Shown: positions 10,986 through 21,850 of the stretch, piece after piece | Layout: every line of letters starts with the position of its first letter | How positions within the stretch are numbered: position 1 is the first letter of the stretch | Made by a program: the position numbers and the translations under genes | NCBI GenBank assembly: GCA_949752735.1 | Contig: OX457052.1 | Location: 34,580,315 to 34,644,314, forward strand | DNA: 64,000 bases | Direction of reading: 5' to 3' | DNA from: Lumbricus terrestris | Taxonomy: Eukaryota > Annelida > Clitellata > Crassiclitellata > Lumbricidae | The notes under the pieces: generated by a model | The model's input: only the letters and a program-made list of their open reading frames with translations | The model's database searches: none | What the model was told of the DNA's origin: nothing

Positions 10986-11488
10986 CTGCAGGAGAGGATT
11001 AGACTTTCCAGCGAACTCATCATTCGTTCCACTTGTCGGAAACGTCAGACTTGCCTTCTCTCCGTCTCCGCCTCCGTGTCTCACCTTGCATCGCTTGCTG
11101 TCCGCCTTGCAGGACCCGGACCCTGCAGGCGGCAGGGACACGTACTTGGACGTCTGCTTTGGCTTCCACTTGCGGTTCCCGATGAAACTGACGGCGGCGT
11201 ACTCGAGCAGTGCGGCGAAGACCATGACGAAACAGGTGACCAGGTAGACGTCGATGCTCTTCAGGTACGAGATCTTCGGCAGGGTGGAGTTGGTGCTCGA
11301 GATGAGTGTCGTCAGGGTGAGGACCGTTGTGATGCCGAGGGCGATGCGGGCAGGAACGGCGTTGCGGTCGAGCCAGAAGGAGACCCAGGAGAGAACGACG
11401 ATCAGACTCGATGGGATGTAGATCTGGATGATGTAGTAGCCGAGGCTGCGGACGAAGAGGAACTTGCACGCCAGACGAGAGTAGTTTC
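10986..11488 (-). CDS. Rdl: RDL-type GABA receptor, exon with loop C and M1-M3
   Basis: This is the channel core. The acceptor ttggcag precedes 11488 and the donor CAG|gtgaag follows 10986. The 503-bp exon enters in phase 1 and leaves in phase 0. It begins [10 protein letters not shown], where the Tyr corresponds to agonist-binding loop C. M1 is [20 protein letters not shown]2 is preceded by PAR and runs [15 protein letters not shown]3 is [20 protein letters not shown]. The start of the intracellular loop follows. The PAR motif before M2 is characteristic of anion-selective receptors. Position 2' is Ala and 6' is Thr, the residues linked with picrotoxin and dieldrin sensitivity in RDL. Vertebrate genes split this region between two exons, so the exon is fused here. 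I see no frameshift. Confidence 0.96.
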
Positions 11489-11536
11489 CTGCCAACAAGT
11501 ATTATACGGAATGTTGTAACATAAACACGGACTGTA

Positions 11537-11735
11537 ATTGTAATTGTAATCGTACATTTATATAGCGCCACCTCAAGAGAACTCCTCGCTTCCAAACCAC
11601 AATCAAAGAGAATGGTTTTCAAACGCTTGCGGAAAAGGGGCAAAGAAAGACAAAGAAGTTCGTTACTGAGACTAATAGGTAACTTATTCCAGAAAGCTTT
11701 AATGCAGCACTGTGGAAGATCTAATTCATAAGTAA
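11537..11735 (-). pseudogene. LINE C-terminal fragment (SLPLFRKRLK subtype)
   Basis: Encodes CCIKAFWNKLPISLSNELLC then LSLPLFRKRLKTILFDCG, with the tail gcgctatataaa at its end. It is a sister copy of the fragment at 9599-9800. Confidence 0.7.
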
Positions 11736-11997
11736 TTGTGAGATTCCTCGATGGTGCATTGCATAATGCCTGTTTCGAGCAATTTTGCAGGTGATTATTG
11801 GCCAAACCAAGTCCAGGAATCACTTGTTCGCGTTAATATGAATGAATGAATATGTCTGTAAATTATGTATAACTTTTGGGCTATATAAAATCATCTGTAT
11901 GTCTGTATGTCCGTCTCTCTATCTGTCTGTCTGCCTCAGGGCCGTAGCCACGACAAAATTTCAAGAGATTTCCGTCGGCAACCTTCAGTGTTTTTCC

Positions 11998-12252
11998 TCA
12001 CAGGGGTGAGTTTTGCGTTTGCTGCATCGTTCGTTGGGAAGGTCTGGTGCTGCGGTGCACGACTTCGGTCTTCTTCAGACTGATGGTTAGCGCAAAACGC
12101 TTCGCTGCAGAGCTAAAGCGATCAATTAGCTCCTGTGTGTCCTTCAACGTGTGGCTCATCAGTGCACAGTCATATGCGAAAAGCAGGTCACGGATAGTTG
12201 CCAAGTGAACTTTAGTTAGGCTAATTGGCTGAATTCCATGATAGTCCAGCAA
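11998..12252 (-). pseudogene. LINE reverse transcriptase fragment, catalytic motif damaged
   Basis: Encodes LLFAYDCALMSHTLKDTQEL then IDRFSSAAKRFALTISLKKT, the block around motif C of RTE-like or related non-LTR reverse transcriptases. The expected (Y/F)ADD reads FAYDC, so the active site is lost. The fragment ends abruptly on both sides. Confidence 0.7.
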
Positions 12253-12989
12253 GAAATCACGTTGAAGTAAAGTCGGTGCTGCTTATAAAAAAATAATTAA
12301 TTAATTAATTATTGATCTGGAAAATTTTAATTTTGATTGATCGATCAAATTCTATTAAATTGGTTAATATTGTGCAAAGTGCGAAAATATCTACTTTTTT
12401 CACTGAATCAGAAGTGCTACCGATTTATTTAACCAATGTTTTCGCAATAAAAACACCTTATTTTGTTGTTAAGTTTCAGCATTTAAGCGTACATGTACTG
12501 AAATGACTATATTTATTGAGAACCTTCTCGTTATAATAATGGTTGGCCATAATATTATTATGGTTCTTACTTGAGAAAAACTGGTCCCCTCAATAATCAT
12601 CAAAATTATAAAGAGAACCAGTTGAACAGACCGAAATTAATCGATCATAAATTCTAACGATTATTCAGCTAATAATAATCGTTGAAGTGAATTTCAAGTA
12701 ACTTAACGCTGAGCGTCAAACTGAACAGGCTTCAAAAAGATTTACAATTATTAAGCCGTAGAGAAGCTTTTTAACTTTGCAGCAACATCGTTTACGGAAT
12801 GCAAATTTAATGCTGATGGATGAAAGTATCCCGCTGAGTAGAAAACGGTGGCTGGGTCTCTTGGGTGCCTTTCCCCTAAAAGCTCTAGCTTTAGGGTCAA
12901 AGTGATATTAATCACTGGATGCCCCAACGCAACCGCTACCCACAGCAATTTGCACAGCACGGTTCTTACTTAGTTACTTAGTCCCTCCC

Positions 12990-13115
12990 GTGCAGAACTG
13001 CACATCGGGCAACGCAGTCTCTCCATTCCTCCCGGTCCATCGCCATCCGAACAGCATCCTCCATCGTCATCTCCAAGCACTTCAGATCTTCTCGAACCGT
13101 TCCCATCCAGTTTTT
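12990..13115 (-). pseudogene. LINE ORF C-terminus fragment
   Basis: On the - strand it reads WMGTVREDLKCLEM followed by DAVRMAMDREEWRDCVA, the typical end of a non-LTR retrotransposon polyprotein (WxxxVxxDL...A.DR..WR..V). The upstream part is missing. Confidence 0.55.
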
Positions 13116-13171
13116 TCTGCATTGTTTCTGTTGCTAGCTGTTTTTTTTTACCTGGGGGGGGGTCGCAAGCC

Positions 13172-13225
13172 CACCGCAGAACCCTCCTCCTTTATCCTGG
13201 CTTAGGACAGGCACAGGCTTCCTCA
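13172..13225 (-). repeat. Dispersed module E, partial
   Basis: Reverse copy of the core: ccctcctcctttatcctggc then ttaggacaggcac. Confidence 0.6.
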
Positions 13226-13570
13226 GCGGAGGTAGCCTGTGGCGGAGCACGGTTCAACGAAGAGTATTAGACCCGAACCTATAGAGCCATTATAGGAGTC
13301 ATGATGTTCCTGAATTTTCAATTCTGACGTAGCATACATACCACCAGGGCCGGATTTACTATGGGGCAAATGAGGCAGCTGCCTCAGGGCCCCCACCAAT
13401 TCCACCCAAAAAAAATAGATAAATAGAAATAAATGAATGTAATAAATATTGTAAATAGACCTACAAAACTAAAAATAGTAGATATTAGTCATATTACTTG
13501 TAACTTATTGTCAGCGTCGCGATATAAAAATGTAAGCGCTATATAAATATATTATATATTATATTATTTT

Positions 13571-14706
13571 GGTCTCTCTGGTACTCTGCTCCTCTGGCTG
13601 AGATCCTTTCTTAGTGATCGTTCCTTTTCTGTGGTCCATGGCCCCTCTAGGTCCCTCTGGGTCCCCGCTCCTTACGGTCTTCCACAGGGCTCTGTCTTGG
13701 GCCCCCTTCTCTTCATAATCTATACCTCAGATCTTGCCTCTCTTCTTGGTCCCATGCTATGCAAGCCCATCTGTATGCTGATGATGTGCAAGCCTACCAG
13801 CACTGTCGTGCCTCTGACTCTGTTGCAACTGTCCGGTCTATGTACTTTGCCATGGAAGCCTTGGGGACTTGGATGTCGTCCAATCGACTTCGCCTCAACT
13901 CTTTAAAAACTCAATTCATTTGGCTTGGCACTCGCCAGCAGTTGAAAAAGCTAGATATGACAACCATCGCTGATGCCTTTCCTGATTTTGTCTTCTCAAC
14001 CAGAGTCCGTGACCTTGGTGTTACTCTGGACCAAGAGCTCACCTTTGCTCCACATATTCACTCACTCAGCCGTGCCTGTTATTATCAACTCCGTCAACTA
14101 CGCACTGTTGCTCGCTCACTTACTCCTACTGCTGCTGCAACCCTTGTCCATTCTTTTGTTACCACCAGACTTGACTACTGCTGCTCTCTCTATGCTGGCC
14201 TACCAATTTCCCGTCTGAGTTGCATTGATCGCGTCCTGCGCTCTGCAGCCCGCCTTATTGGCCGCATATCTAAATTCAGCCACATCTCCAGCTATATGCG
14301 TGACGTTCTCCACTGGCTTCCACTCAAGCAGCGAATTGAGTATAGGATATCTACTCTAGTCTGGCGCTGCATGCTAGGCCTTGCTCCTGCCTATCTTTGT
14401 GAGCTTTGTAGCCCTACTCTTAGTTCTCACCCCTTCCGCTCCCTTCGTTCGACTGAACAAAGTCTACTCTCAGTACCTTTTGCTCGAACTTCCACTATGC
14501 AGAGCCGTGCTTTCTCGGTGGTGGGACCCTCAACCTGGAATGGTCTTCCTCTGACCCTCCGCTCTCTTTGTAAAAATCCTTCTCAGACTTTCCTCTCTCA
14601 TCTTAAAACAGTTTTATTTGGCCGCGCTGAGGTTGGGAGCGCCTCTGAGTAGCCCCCTTGAAGAGGCGCTATATAAATGCATATAATGAATAATGAATGA
14701 ATGAAT
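13571..14706 (+). pseudogene. 5'-truncated LINE (CR1/L2-like) with reverse transcriptase C-terminus
   Basis: The upstream frame carries GLPQGSVLGPLLFIIYTSDL (motif B region). A second frame (13759-14652) carries the catalytic LYADD at its start and continues through TTRLDYCCSLYAGLP, DRVLRSAARLIG and LHWLPLKQRIEYRI to a stop after KTVLFGRAEVGSASE. The change of frame near 13750 breaks the ORF. The 3' end is gggagcgcctctgag...gaagaggcgctatataaat followed by an aatga repeat. The 5' part (endonuclease and first half of the RT) is missing. The domain order fits CR1/L2-group non-LTR elements; the exact clade is uncertain. Confidence 0.85.
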
Positions 14707-15767
14707 TATAAACTGAGTCTGATGTTGATTTCCGGCAAAACGGCAGACATCAGTGATGCCACAGCTGGGTTTTTTCCACTAGATCTGGGTTTTTTGGCCT
14801 TCGTCTGGGTTTCTGGGTTTTTTTGGGCAAAATCTGGGTTTATTTTGGTAAGTTGACATTTTGCATTTACAGCACATGAATATTCTGTGAAATTCAATGT
14901 AAAATGGTTGTGATACATACTTTTTCCACTAATTTTTATTTTAAACTCGACAATTAAGATCTGACATTGTCAATTCACAAATAATTTATAACCTGAAGAA
15001 TAGATATGCACAGAAATAAGCCATATCTTGACATCTCAAAATAGGTCAGGTCACTCCTTTCCCCTTGTTAAGTCGTTTTAACATCTATAACATGCATATA
15101 ACTATATATACACTGTAGGTCAGGCCAAACCTCTATAGTGGTATAAAAGCCTAGTTGCAGAGTATTAATGTTCTAAGTGGTCAAAACGTTGGATTGTTGA
15201 TGTATTAACAAAATTTGGCTGGATACCTCGGACAACTGTAAGACTTCATAAACTTAAGACGCATGTGTTATGAGTGTGTTATGAGTGTTATGTGTTATGA
15301 GTTATGTTATGAGTGTGTTATGAATTCTGGTAGGCTCGACCTGCTGCGCATGCGCACCCGAATATATCGATTACGCTTATTGTCAGTATGGATGCCGAGT
15401 CTCTGACAACTTCAACAATTGATATTTTAAAATTGTAATTACATTTTATTCGACTCTTTCGACGAACATTTTGTTAGCCCTCTTACGAACAAGCGAAAAA
15501 CCGACTTAATTTGAACAAAGGGGGTCTGAAATAGCTTATACGAATAGTCTGGGTTTTTCTGGGGTTTTTTCGAAAGGAAATCTGGGTTTATTTCAGAAAC
15601 CTCAGTGGCAACACTGGCAGACATTGTCACGTTGAAATTGTAAAATAAGATAAATTTCAAAACAGACAAGAAATATAATAAATTAATAATTATGATGTTA
15701 TGATTGTTATCCTGAAATCCGTAAGTCAGTTATAATAATTTTTCTATTGAAATTTATTAAGTGGTCA
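14707..15767. other. Non-coding interior of the hAT element
   Basis: AT-rich, with several copies of tctgggttttt (about 14765-14840 and 15548-15595). No protein remnant is seen before 15768. Confidence 0.5.
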
Positions 15768-16030
15768 TCATGAGCAGACCAGGAGACCGGCACAAAACAC
15801 CGCGACAGTATGGTAGTGGTGCTAAGAAGAGAAAATTATCAAATGAGAAACATCCTTTTCCAAGCTTAAAATAATAAAAAAAATCGTCTTAGAACAACTT
15901 TGGACCAGGAGAAGTTGAATTGGCTGTCACTGATGAGCATTGAAAGCGATGTCTTGCGAAGCATTGACTTTCGTGACATCATTAAAGACTTCGCTAATAG
16001 CAAAGCAAGAAAAGTGTCAATAAGTTGATC
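15768..16030 (+). pseudogene. hAT (ZMYM1/DUF4371-like) transposase remnant
   Basis: An N-terminal piece reads MSRPGDRHKTPRQYGSGAKK (start near 15770). After about 40 bp with stops, a second frame reads LNWLSLMSIESDVL then RSIDFRDIIKDFANSKARK and a stop, which is the extreme C-terminus of hAT transposases of the ZMYM1-like group. Catalytic D, D and E regions are absent. The fusion of the two ends indicates an internal deletion. Confidence 0.75.
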
Positions 16031-16524
16031 ATACTGTGATTACTGTCATTACTGTGACTGTGACTCTGTGAGTGAAGTGACTTCAAGTGAGTCTGTCTGT
16101 ATACAGTACAGTTAAAGATGTAACTTACCTACAGACTACTGTAACAGTACATTAGTTATTAGTTAATAGTTAATTATAAAAAAGTATTCCATACTGTTTG
16201 GCTTAGTGTTTGCCTCAGGGCCCCCACCAACCTAAATCCGGCCCTGCATACCACCGGCGAAAATACTATACGACTGCGAATGTTACGACCTCGAATAAAA
16301 CTAATGAAAATAGTGCTACCACTCTAACAAGACTGCAACTTCCACTACCTATATTAATAAAAACTACTACTGCTACAAGTGCCACTGCTACTACTATAAC
16401 AATGACAGCAACACCCGATTCTACCACTACTACGGCTAAAACTACTATTAATGCTACTACATCTACTGCTGCTACTGCTACCACCACCACTCCCATGTGC
16501 ACTAGTAATACTATAAATACCACT

Positions 16525-16650
16525 AACGACGACGATGAAGACGACGACGACGACGACGATGACGATGACGACGACGATGACGAAGACAAAGACGATGGCG
16601 ATGAAGATGATGATAACGATGATGATGATGATGATAACGATGACGACAAC
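16525..16650. repeat. GAC/GAT trinucleotide repeat
   Basis: About 125 bp of interrupted gacgat units. The poly-Asp or poly-Ser frames over it are simple-sequence artefacts. An ACT-rich stretch precedes it (16275-16520). Confidence 0.8.
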
Positions 16651-16682
16651 AATGACGATAATGATGGCGCAAACCAGCTTAC

Positions 16683-16823
16683 CAGTGGTCAGGATCTCGA
16701 GCTTGTCTTCGACCTTGTAACCTCGAAGGTCAAACTGCGGCAGCTGGAGATTGTCTGCGATGGAAACGGAATCCTTGGCTCCGTCGTTCCATCGATAAAA
16801 GATGTGCTTCACAGAGTAGGCGT
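16683..16823 (-). CDS. Rdl: RDL-type GABA receptor, exon between Cys loop and loop C
   Basis: The exon is 141 bp, phase 1 in and phase 1 out. The acceptor atattacag precedes 16823 and the donor ACTG|gtaagc follows 16683. It encodes (Y)AYSVKHIFYRWNDGAKDS, then VSIADNLQLPQFDLRGYK, ending LTT(G). The Y-W-x-G and LPQF elements are conserved across GABA receptor subunits. Joined to the next exon it gives TGNYSRL, the loop C sequence of RDL. Vertebrate homologues have 138 or 144 bp here. Confidence 0.93.
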
Positions 16824-17014
16824 CTGTAATATATTATTAGTGTAATATTATTGTAAAACTAATCTGTAATAGTGTAATATTGTAAAAGTAATCTGTAATA
16901 GATTATTGCTCCAAATCAAAGTTTGTGTACAGCGCCGCTATTAGATGGCTCAATCGGGGGTAGGTCTACCACATGTGCAATTGTACAATGTACATGCTCT
17001 AGTCTTCGCTGATT

Positions 17015-17195
17015 GTGCAGTTGACACTGTCGAGTGTACAGTTGACACTATCGAGAGTGCAGTTGACACTGTCGAGTGTGGAGTTCACACTGTCGAGTGT
17101 GCACTTGACACTGTACAATGTACGGTTTACACTGTCGAGTGTACATTTGACACTATCGAATGTACAGTTGACACTGTCGAGTGTACAGTTGAACC
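17015..17195. repeat. 24-bp minisatellite
   Basis: About seven copies of gtgtacagttgacactgtcga with small changes. All frames stay open over it because the unit is a multiple of three. Confidence 0.85.
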
Positions 17196-18342
17196 CAGTT
17201 CGCACTGTCAGGTATTGAAACGAAAATCTTGAGGCAGGCATTGATTGACATTTCGAAGAAATGAGTTCGCAGTTTATATGTTGAGTATTTCAGGCACAGA
17301 TTGCTCTTGACTGACATAAATACTGTCACGTCACTCACGTGACGCATACATACATGACATGTGCAGAAGATACATGTACATGTACATGTAGACGCACATG
17401 TAGACGTGTGCACGCATAATGCTTTCAATCGTGAAAGAGATTTTTAAAATCGAATAAATTAAATTATCACCTTCTAATTTGCATTCAACGCAAATGATTT
17501 TTCATGTGCCCAAAAAAAATTCTGGGGAATAGAATGGTTTATTCCTCCGGATACTCTATCTCCAGCAATAATTCCCACCGCCCCTCCAGATAGCCTTAGG
17601 CGGATGGATATAATACCCCGCTGTGGAGACCGAACACCTTACCGAATTCCCAGAATAACACCCGTAACACTGAACCTGCTACGACCACCAGAACACCACC
17701 ACCAACTCAACCACCACGCGGCCACGTTAGCCTCACAATTTGCATTCGAACAAAATCCACTTGGTGATAAATCCCACTTTTCTCGACCGACTCGAAAATG
17801 CGGAAATTATCGTTGAATTAATCACGTGGTTTGTTGCGGCCAAATTCGACGTCCGCGTCTCATTTCGGCTGCAAATTGCTTTTGCGTTGAAACGGGTGTC
17901 CAGTGGTGTCCACGTGTAATGGGATCTATGCAAAGAGCGCGAGATTCATTTGACGCGTGTTTCAAAACCGCTTCAGCGCTTCGCCGTCAACTTAAGCGGT
18001 GATCTACGCATGGATATAGTCGTATGCTGTCAGCGCTGAGTGATGCCGCTGGTGGTTCGGATAGCTGGACTGGCGTGAAAGTTTTCACGTGATGCGAAAT
18101 ACGTTGATGGTGGTGTAATGGATGAAGCGGGTCATCGATTTTCGTTTGTGTCGATGTTGATTGTTGGTCCGATATTCTCGGTTTGTTTTAACCGACATGA
18201 TGCGAGGGATTGCAGAGCGTGTATTGTAGTACAAGGAAGGCTAGACCAAGACTGCGATTGATCGAAGATGACTTTAGAATAACACTGACAGGAACCGTGT
18301 ACACTGGCAGGATAAATGTAGCAGAAGACAATGGAGATGGCA

Positions 18343-18605
<263 letters not shown>

Positions 18606-18685
18606 TCATTGCCTGGGGTCATGGTCCGGCCGCCCTAAGAAATTGATATGTGAAAACTACATTGAAAACTAAAACTTACATACCG

Positions 18686-18756
<71 letters not shown>

Positions 18757-19439
18757 TAATGCAATAATATTTAATGCAATAGCATTTAGAGGCACGTTCG
18801 CACAACGCACCGAGGACGAGGACCACTAACGTCATAGAATAGATTCATAAATCCTGAGGGATCATAAATACCTCGGGTAAAAAAAAATTAAAATAAAATA
18901 ATAATGATAATAATAATAATAATAATAAATTTAAATCGAAACGAATATTTTATTATCATTGTTCTTGTTTTCATTATTATCATTGTCGCTAGTTTTAAGG
19001 TAGTTATAATTGTGGCGTTAGACACCTTAGAAATGTTCAAAACACACGCAATATAAATTTTGGACGAAGGAAATGACTGAGTTGTCGGAAGTTACATCCG
19101 TTTTCATTTGCAGGTATGCCACACATAGCTTCTTTTTTACCTAGATCTAAGTTGTTTTGGGCCGTGCCTAGTGGTCTAGATTTTTTCTGAATATCTAGCT
19201 TTTTTCTCTCTCGGAAGTTTTTGGGCTAAAACATCTATAATTATAGCAATTTTTGAAATGTCACTTACATTTTTCAGACATTTTCATAAAATATAAGCGT
19301 ACATTCCATTAGGGTATAAAAACATGTGAAACGCTATAAAAAAGGTCGTCATAGCCTATGTCAGTTTTGTACTCAAATAGTAAAAAGTCATAAAAATTCA
19401 AGCGCAAGAAGAAAAAGGCTCCGTCTAAACAAATTCCAC

Positions 19440-19560
19440 GTATATCTCGCACAAATTGCACGAATTTCTCACACAATTTCCACGAATTTCTCACACAATT
19501 TCCACGAATTTCTCACACAATTTCCACGAATTTCTCACACAAAATCCACGTATTTCACAA
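19440..19560. repeat. 22-23-bp minisatellite
   Basis: Five copies of cacgaatttctcacacaatt with small variation. Confidence 0.85.
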
Positions 19561-20530
19561 CGTAAAGCCAGTCTAGAAATGTTGTTGGAGTCATGAGTTG
19601 TTCACATAAGCGGCGTTTGGTGCAATAAAACTGGAGAATAGTCACAACGCTCGTGTTGCACAGCTAAAAGGGTGGTAGAGAGTACAGGCTTCAGGCTCCT
19701 CTCATGTTACTGGATTGGGACCTTAAGCACTTAATTCACTCCCAACGGATAAGCACCGTCAATGTCTATTGGTATGGCCACTATGACGGTGCGCGTGGTT
19801 CCAGAATTTGAAGAACTGCTATATCAGCTACAGTTATTATGGCATTATATTGTATTGAATTGCATTGTATTGAATTGTATTGTGGACAAACGCGCAACGC
19901 CATTGGTTGTTGGGTTCAATTCAAAACGCATTTTACTTTGTTACAGTACTGGTGTCTTTTTTGGCAATTGAACGTTGCCTATATGCCAACTTAGTCATTA
20001 CAAATGGTGTTGACTCTCTCCGGTGACTCCCCCCCCGGTGAGCTGCAAATTAAGCTAAGGACTCGTAGAGTTACAGCTCTGTGGGTTTCTCAGCCCCACA
20101 AGCTCATCCTCATTCCCATCCACTTCATAAATGGCCCAAATCGCTTCCTGATAGGCAACGACACAATCCATGGAGTCATATACATTCGCGGAATCGGAAC
20201 AGAGTAATCAATGCTGAAAATGGATTTGTGATTGTATCGATAGTTTCGATACTTATGTAGAATTGAGCATCAATTTCACCGATACATCGACTGATAGAAG
20301 AGTTTCTTCAGTTGGCCGAAAATGGAGACAGCGATCCGGTACAATAGCCGCAATCTGCGCAGCCGAATGTAATAGTCTAAGGAAATTGGTTTCCAAAATA
20401 GGACTCTCATTTAAAATCTTCCCAATCCTGTGCATTGTATTTAAAAATAGAATTACCTATGCAATGTATGCATGCTTTAAAATCTTCGGTGTCCCGTGTA
20501 ATCTGTGCGAACTATAATCTCTCATCCTCG

Positions 20531-20817
20531 CAGGGGCGGATCCAAGGGGGGCCAAAATAGCCATGGCCCCCATTTAGAAATTTCTTTATTTTTTACCAGC
20601 TATTCTGGCCCAAAAAGTTGATGTGCCCCCCCGTGAGTAGCTCCGTATGTCCGTCCCCCGCACCAGCGAGGAAGGTCATAAAAAGGCATCTTTTTGGGAA
20701 ATTCGAGGCTGATGACTTAAAAAAGTCTTTCGGCGACCCAGACGAAATTTTTTCCCTGTTTCCTGGACCAAGACCCTAAATTTTGGCCCCCCTCGAAATT
20801 TTCTGTATCCGCCCTTG
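20531..20817. mobile_element. hAT-type MITE, GGCGGATCC family, copy 1
   Basis: The left terminus CAGGGGCGGATCCA and right terminus TGTATCCGCCCTTG are inverted. A perfect TSD CATCCTCG lies at 20523-20530 and 20818-20825. The element is 287 bp with no coding capacity, and its right half contains aaaaagtctttcggcgaccc. Related copies are at 28560-28842 and 33783-37318. Confidence 0.9.
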
Positions 20818-21729
20818 CATCCTCGAGAATCTATTTCGGAACAGATTCAACCCCCAGACGCATCTGATTTGTAGAGCGAACTCATCCGAGAAAAACAAAG
20901 TCTTCGTGAAGAAAGTTTTTCATCTCACGTGCTCAAATGAAGATACTTTCCATCCGGATATTTTGCAGTGTGGAAATTCACAAATTTTCTGTATGTGGAG
21001 GGGACTCATCCTCCTCCCTAAACCCACCCCCTCTCGGCCGCTCGACCTCCAAACCTTGATTCCCTCTCCCATATGCCCCTCTTCTAAACTTTATGGATCC
21101 GTCACTGCCTGGAAGACACTGCTTTTGGGGAGACATTTTTACATTCAGAAAGACTCGATTTCGTGAGGCTTTATTTCATCCCAGTAAGTCTCTGTATCGA
21201 TTTATTTTAGTCCAGGGAGACCATGTTTCGGAGAGACTTTACACGTATATCAGTCCATATAATACTCTGTTTTGGGTAGAATTTATTTCAGGTTGGGGAG
21301 ACCCGGAGACTCCGGGTTGGGCAGACTTTATGTCCAGCTATCGATTCAGTCAACAAAACGCGTCCGCGCAGTGCACTATAGTCATCATGGTGGACGCACG
21401 GACGAGGACACGGGTCTGGGCTTATCATCTCGGAGTAACGACAAAGATCGCGGAGGTTTATTAAGCAAGACACATTAAGTCGGCGAAAGACTCGTCGAAA
21501 TCTCGCCGACTGAATCGCTCCCGCGAGATTTCCGAAAGTAGTTCGGCGATGTTTGTGCGTAGTGGTACAATCGTGGAGCGGAATGCAGACGATTTTTCTG
21601 CGGTGCACAGGTCGTCATTGGCGCTATATCATTTCAGAGATCCACGGGATGATTATTGTGAGAGAGAATGGGAACAGAGATTAGAAATGAATGAATGGAC
21701 GAAGAAAGAGAAAAGCAAAGACAAAGGCG

Positions 21730-21842
21730 AGAGAAGCAGACAGACAGACAGACAGACAGACACAGACAGGGAAGTAGAGAGAAGGACATAGAGAACGCAC
21801 AGACATATAGACGGACAGAGAGACAAAGAAAGAGAGATAGAC
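21730..21842. repeat. GACA microsatellite, left part
   Basis: Imperfect (gaca)n, resuming at about 24817-25340 on the other side of the transposon. The two blocks were probably one target tract. Confidence 0.8.
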
Positions 21843-21850
21843 ATGCAGAC

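Larger units (their letters stand above)
13345..16246 (+). mobile_element. Internally deleted hAT transposon with 8-bp TSD
   Basis: The left end CAGGGCCGGATTTA (13345) and right end TAAATCCGGCCCTG (to 16246) are inverted repeats of hAT type. Direct repeats CATACCAC flank them at 13337-13344 and 16247-16254, a perfect 8-bp TSD. The first inner stretch (gcctcagggcccccacc) is also inverted at the far end. A LINE (13571-14706) is nested inside. A short transposase remnant (15768-16030) joins the N-terminal and C-terminal parts of the protein, so most of the coding region has been deleted and the copy cannot act alone. Confidence 0.92.
11489..16682 (-). other. Intron 5 of the GABA receptor gene (5194 bp)
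   Basis: Contains LINE fragments, a full-length hAT-type element with its own nested LINE, and an acidic-codon microsatellite, listed separately. No alternative receptor exon was found. Confidence 0.8.

Noticed and set aside
11020..11823. A 267-codon - strand frame over the M1-M3 exon
   Set aside because: A shadow frame of the real receptor exon, fused to a LINE fragment upstream.
16210..16845. Thr/Asp-rich 211-codon frame on the + strand
   Set aside because: Trinucleotide repeat, partly antisense to a genuine GABA receptor exon on the other strand.
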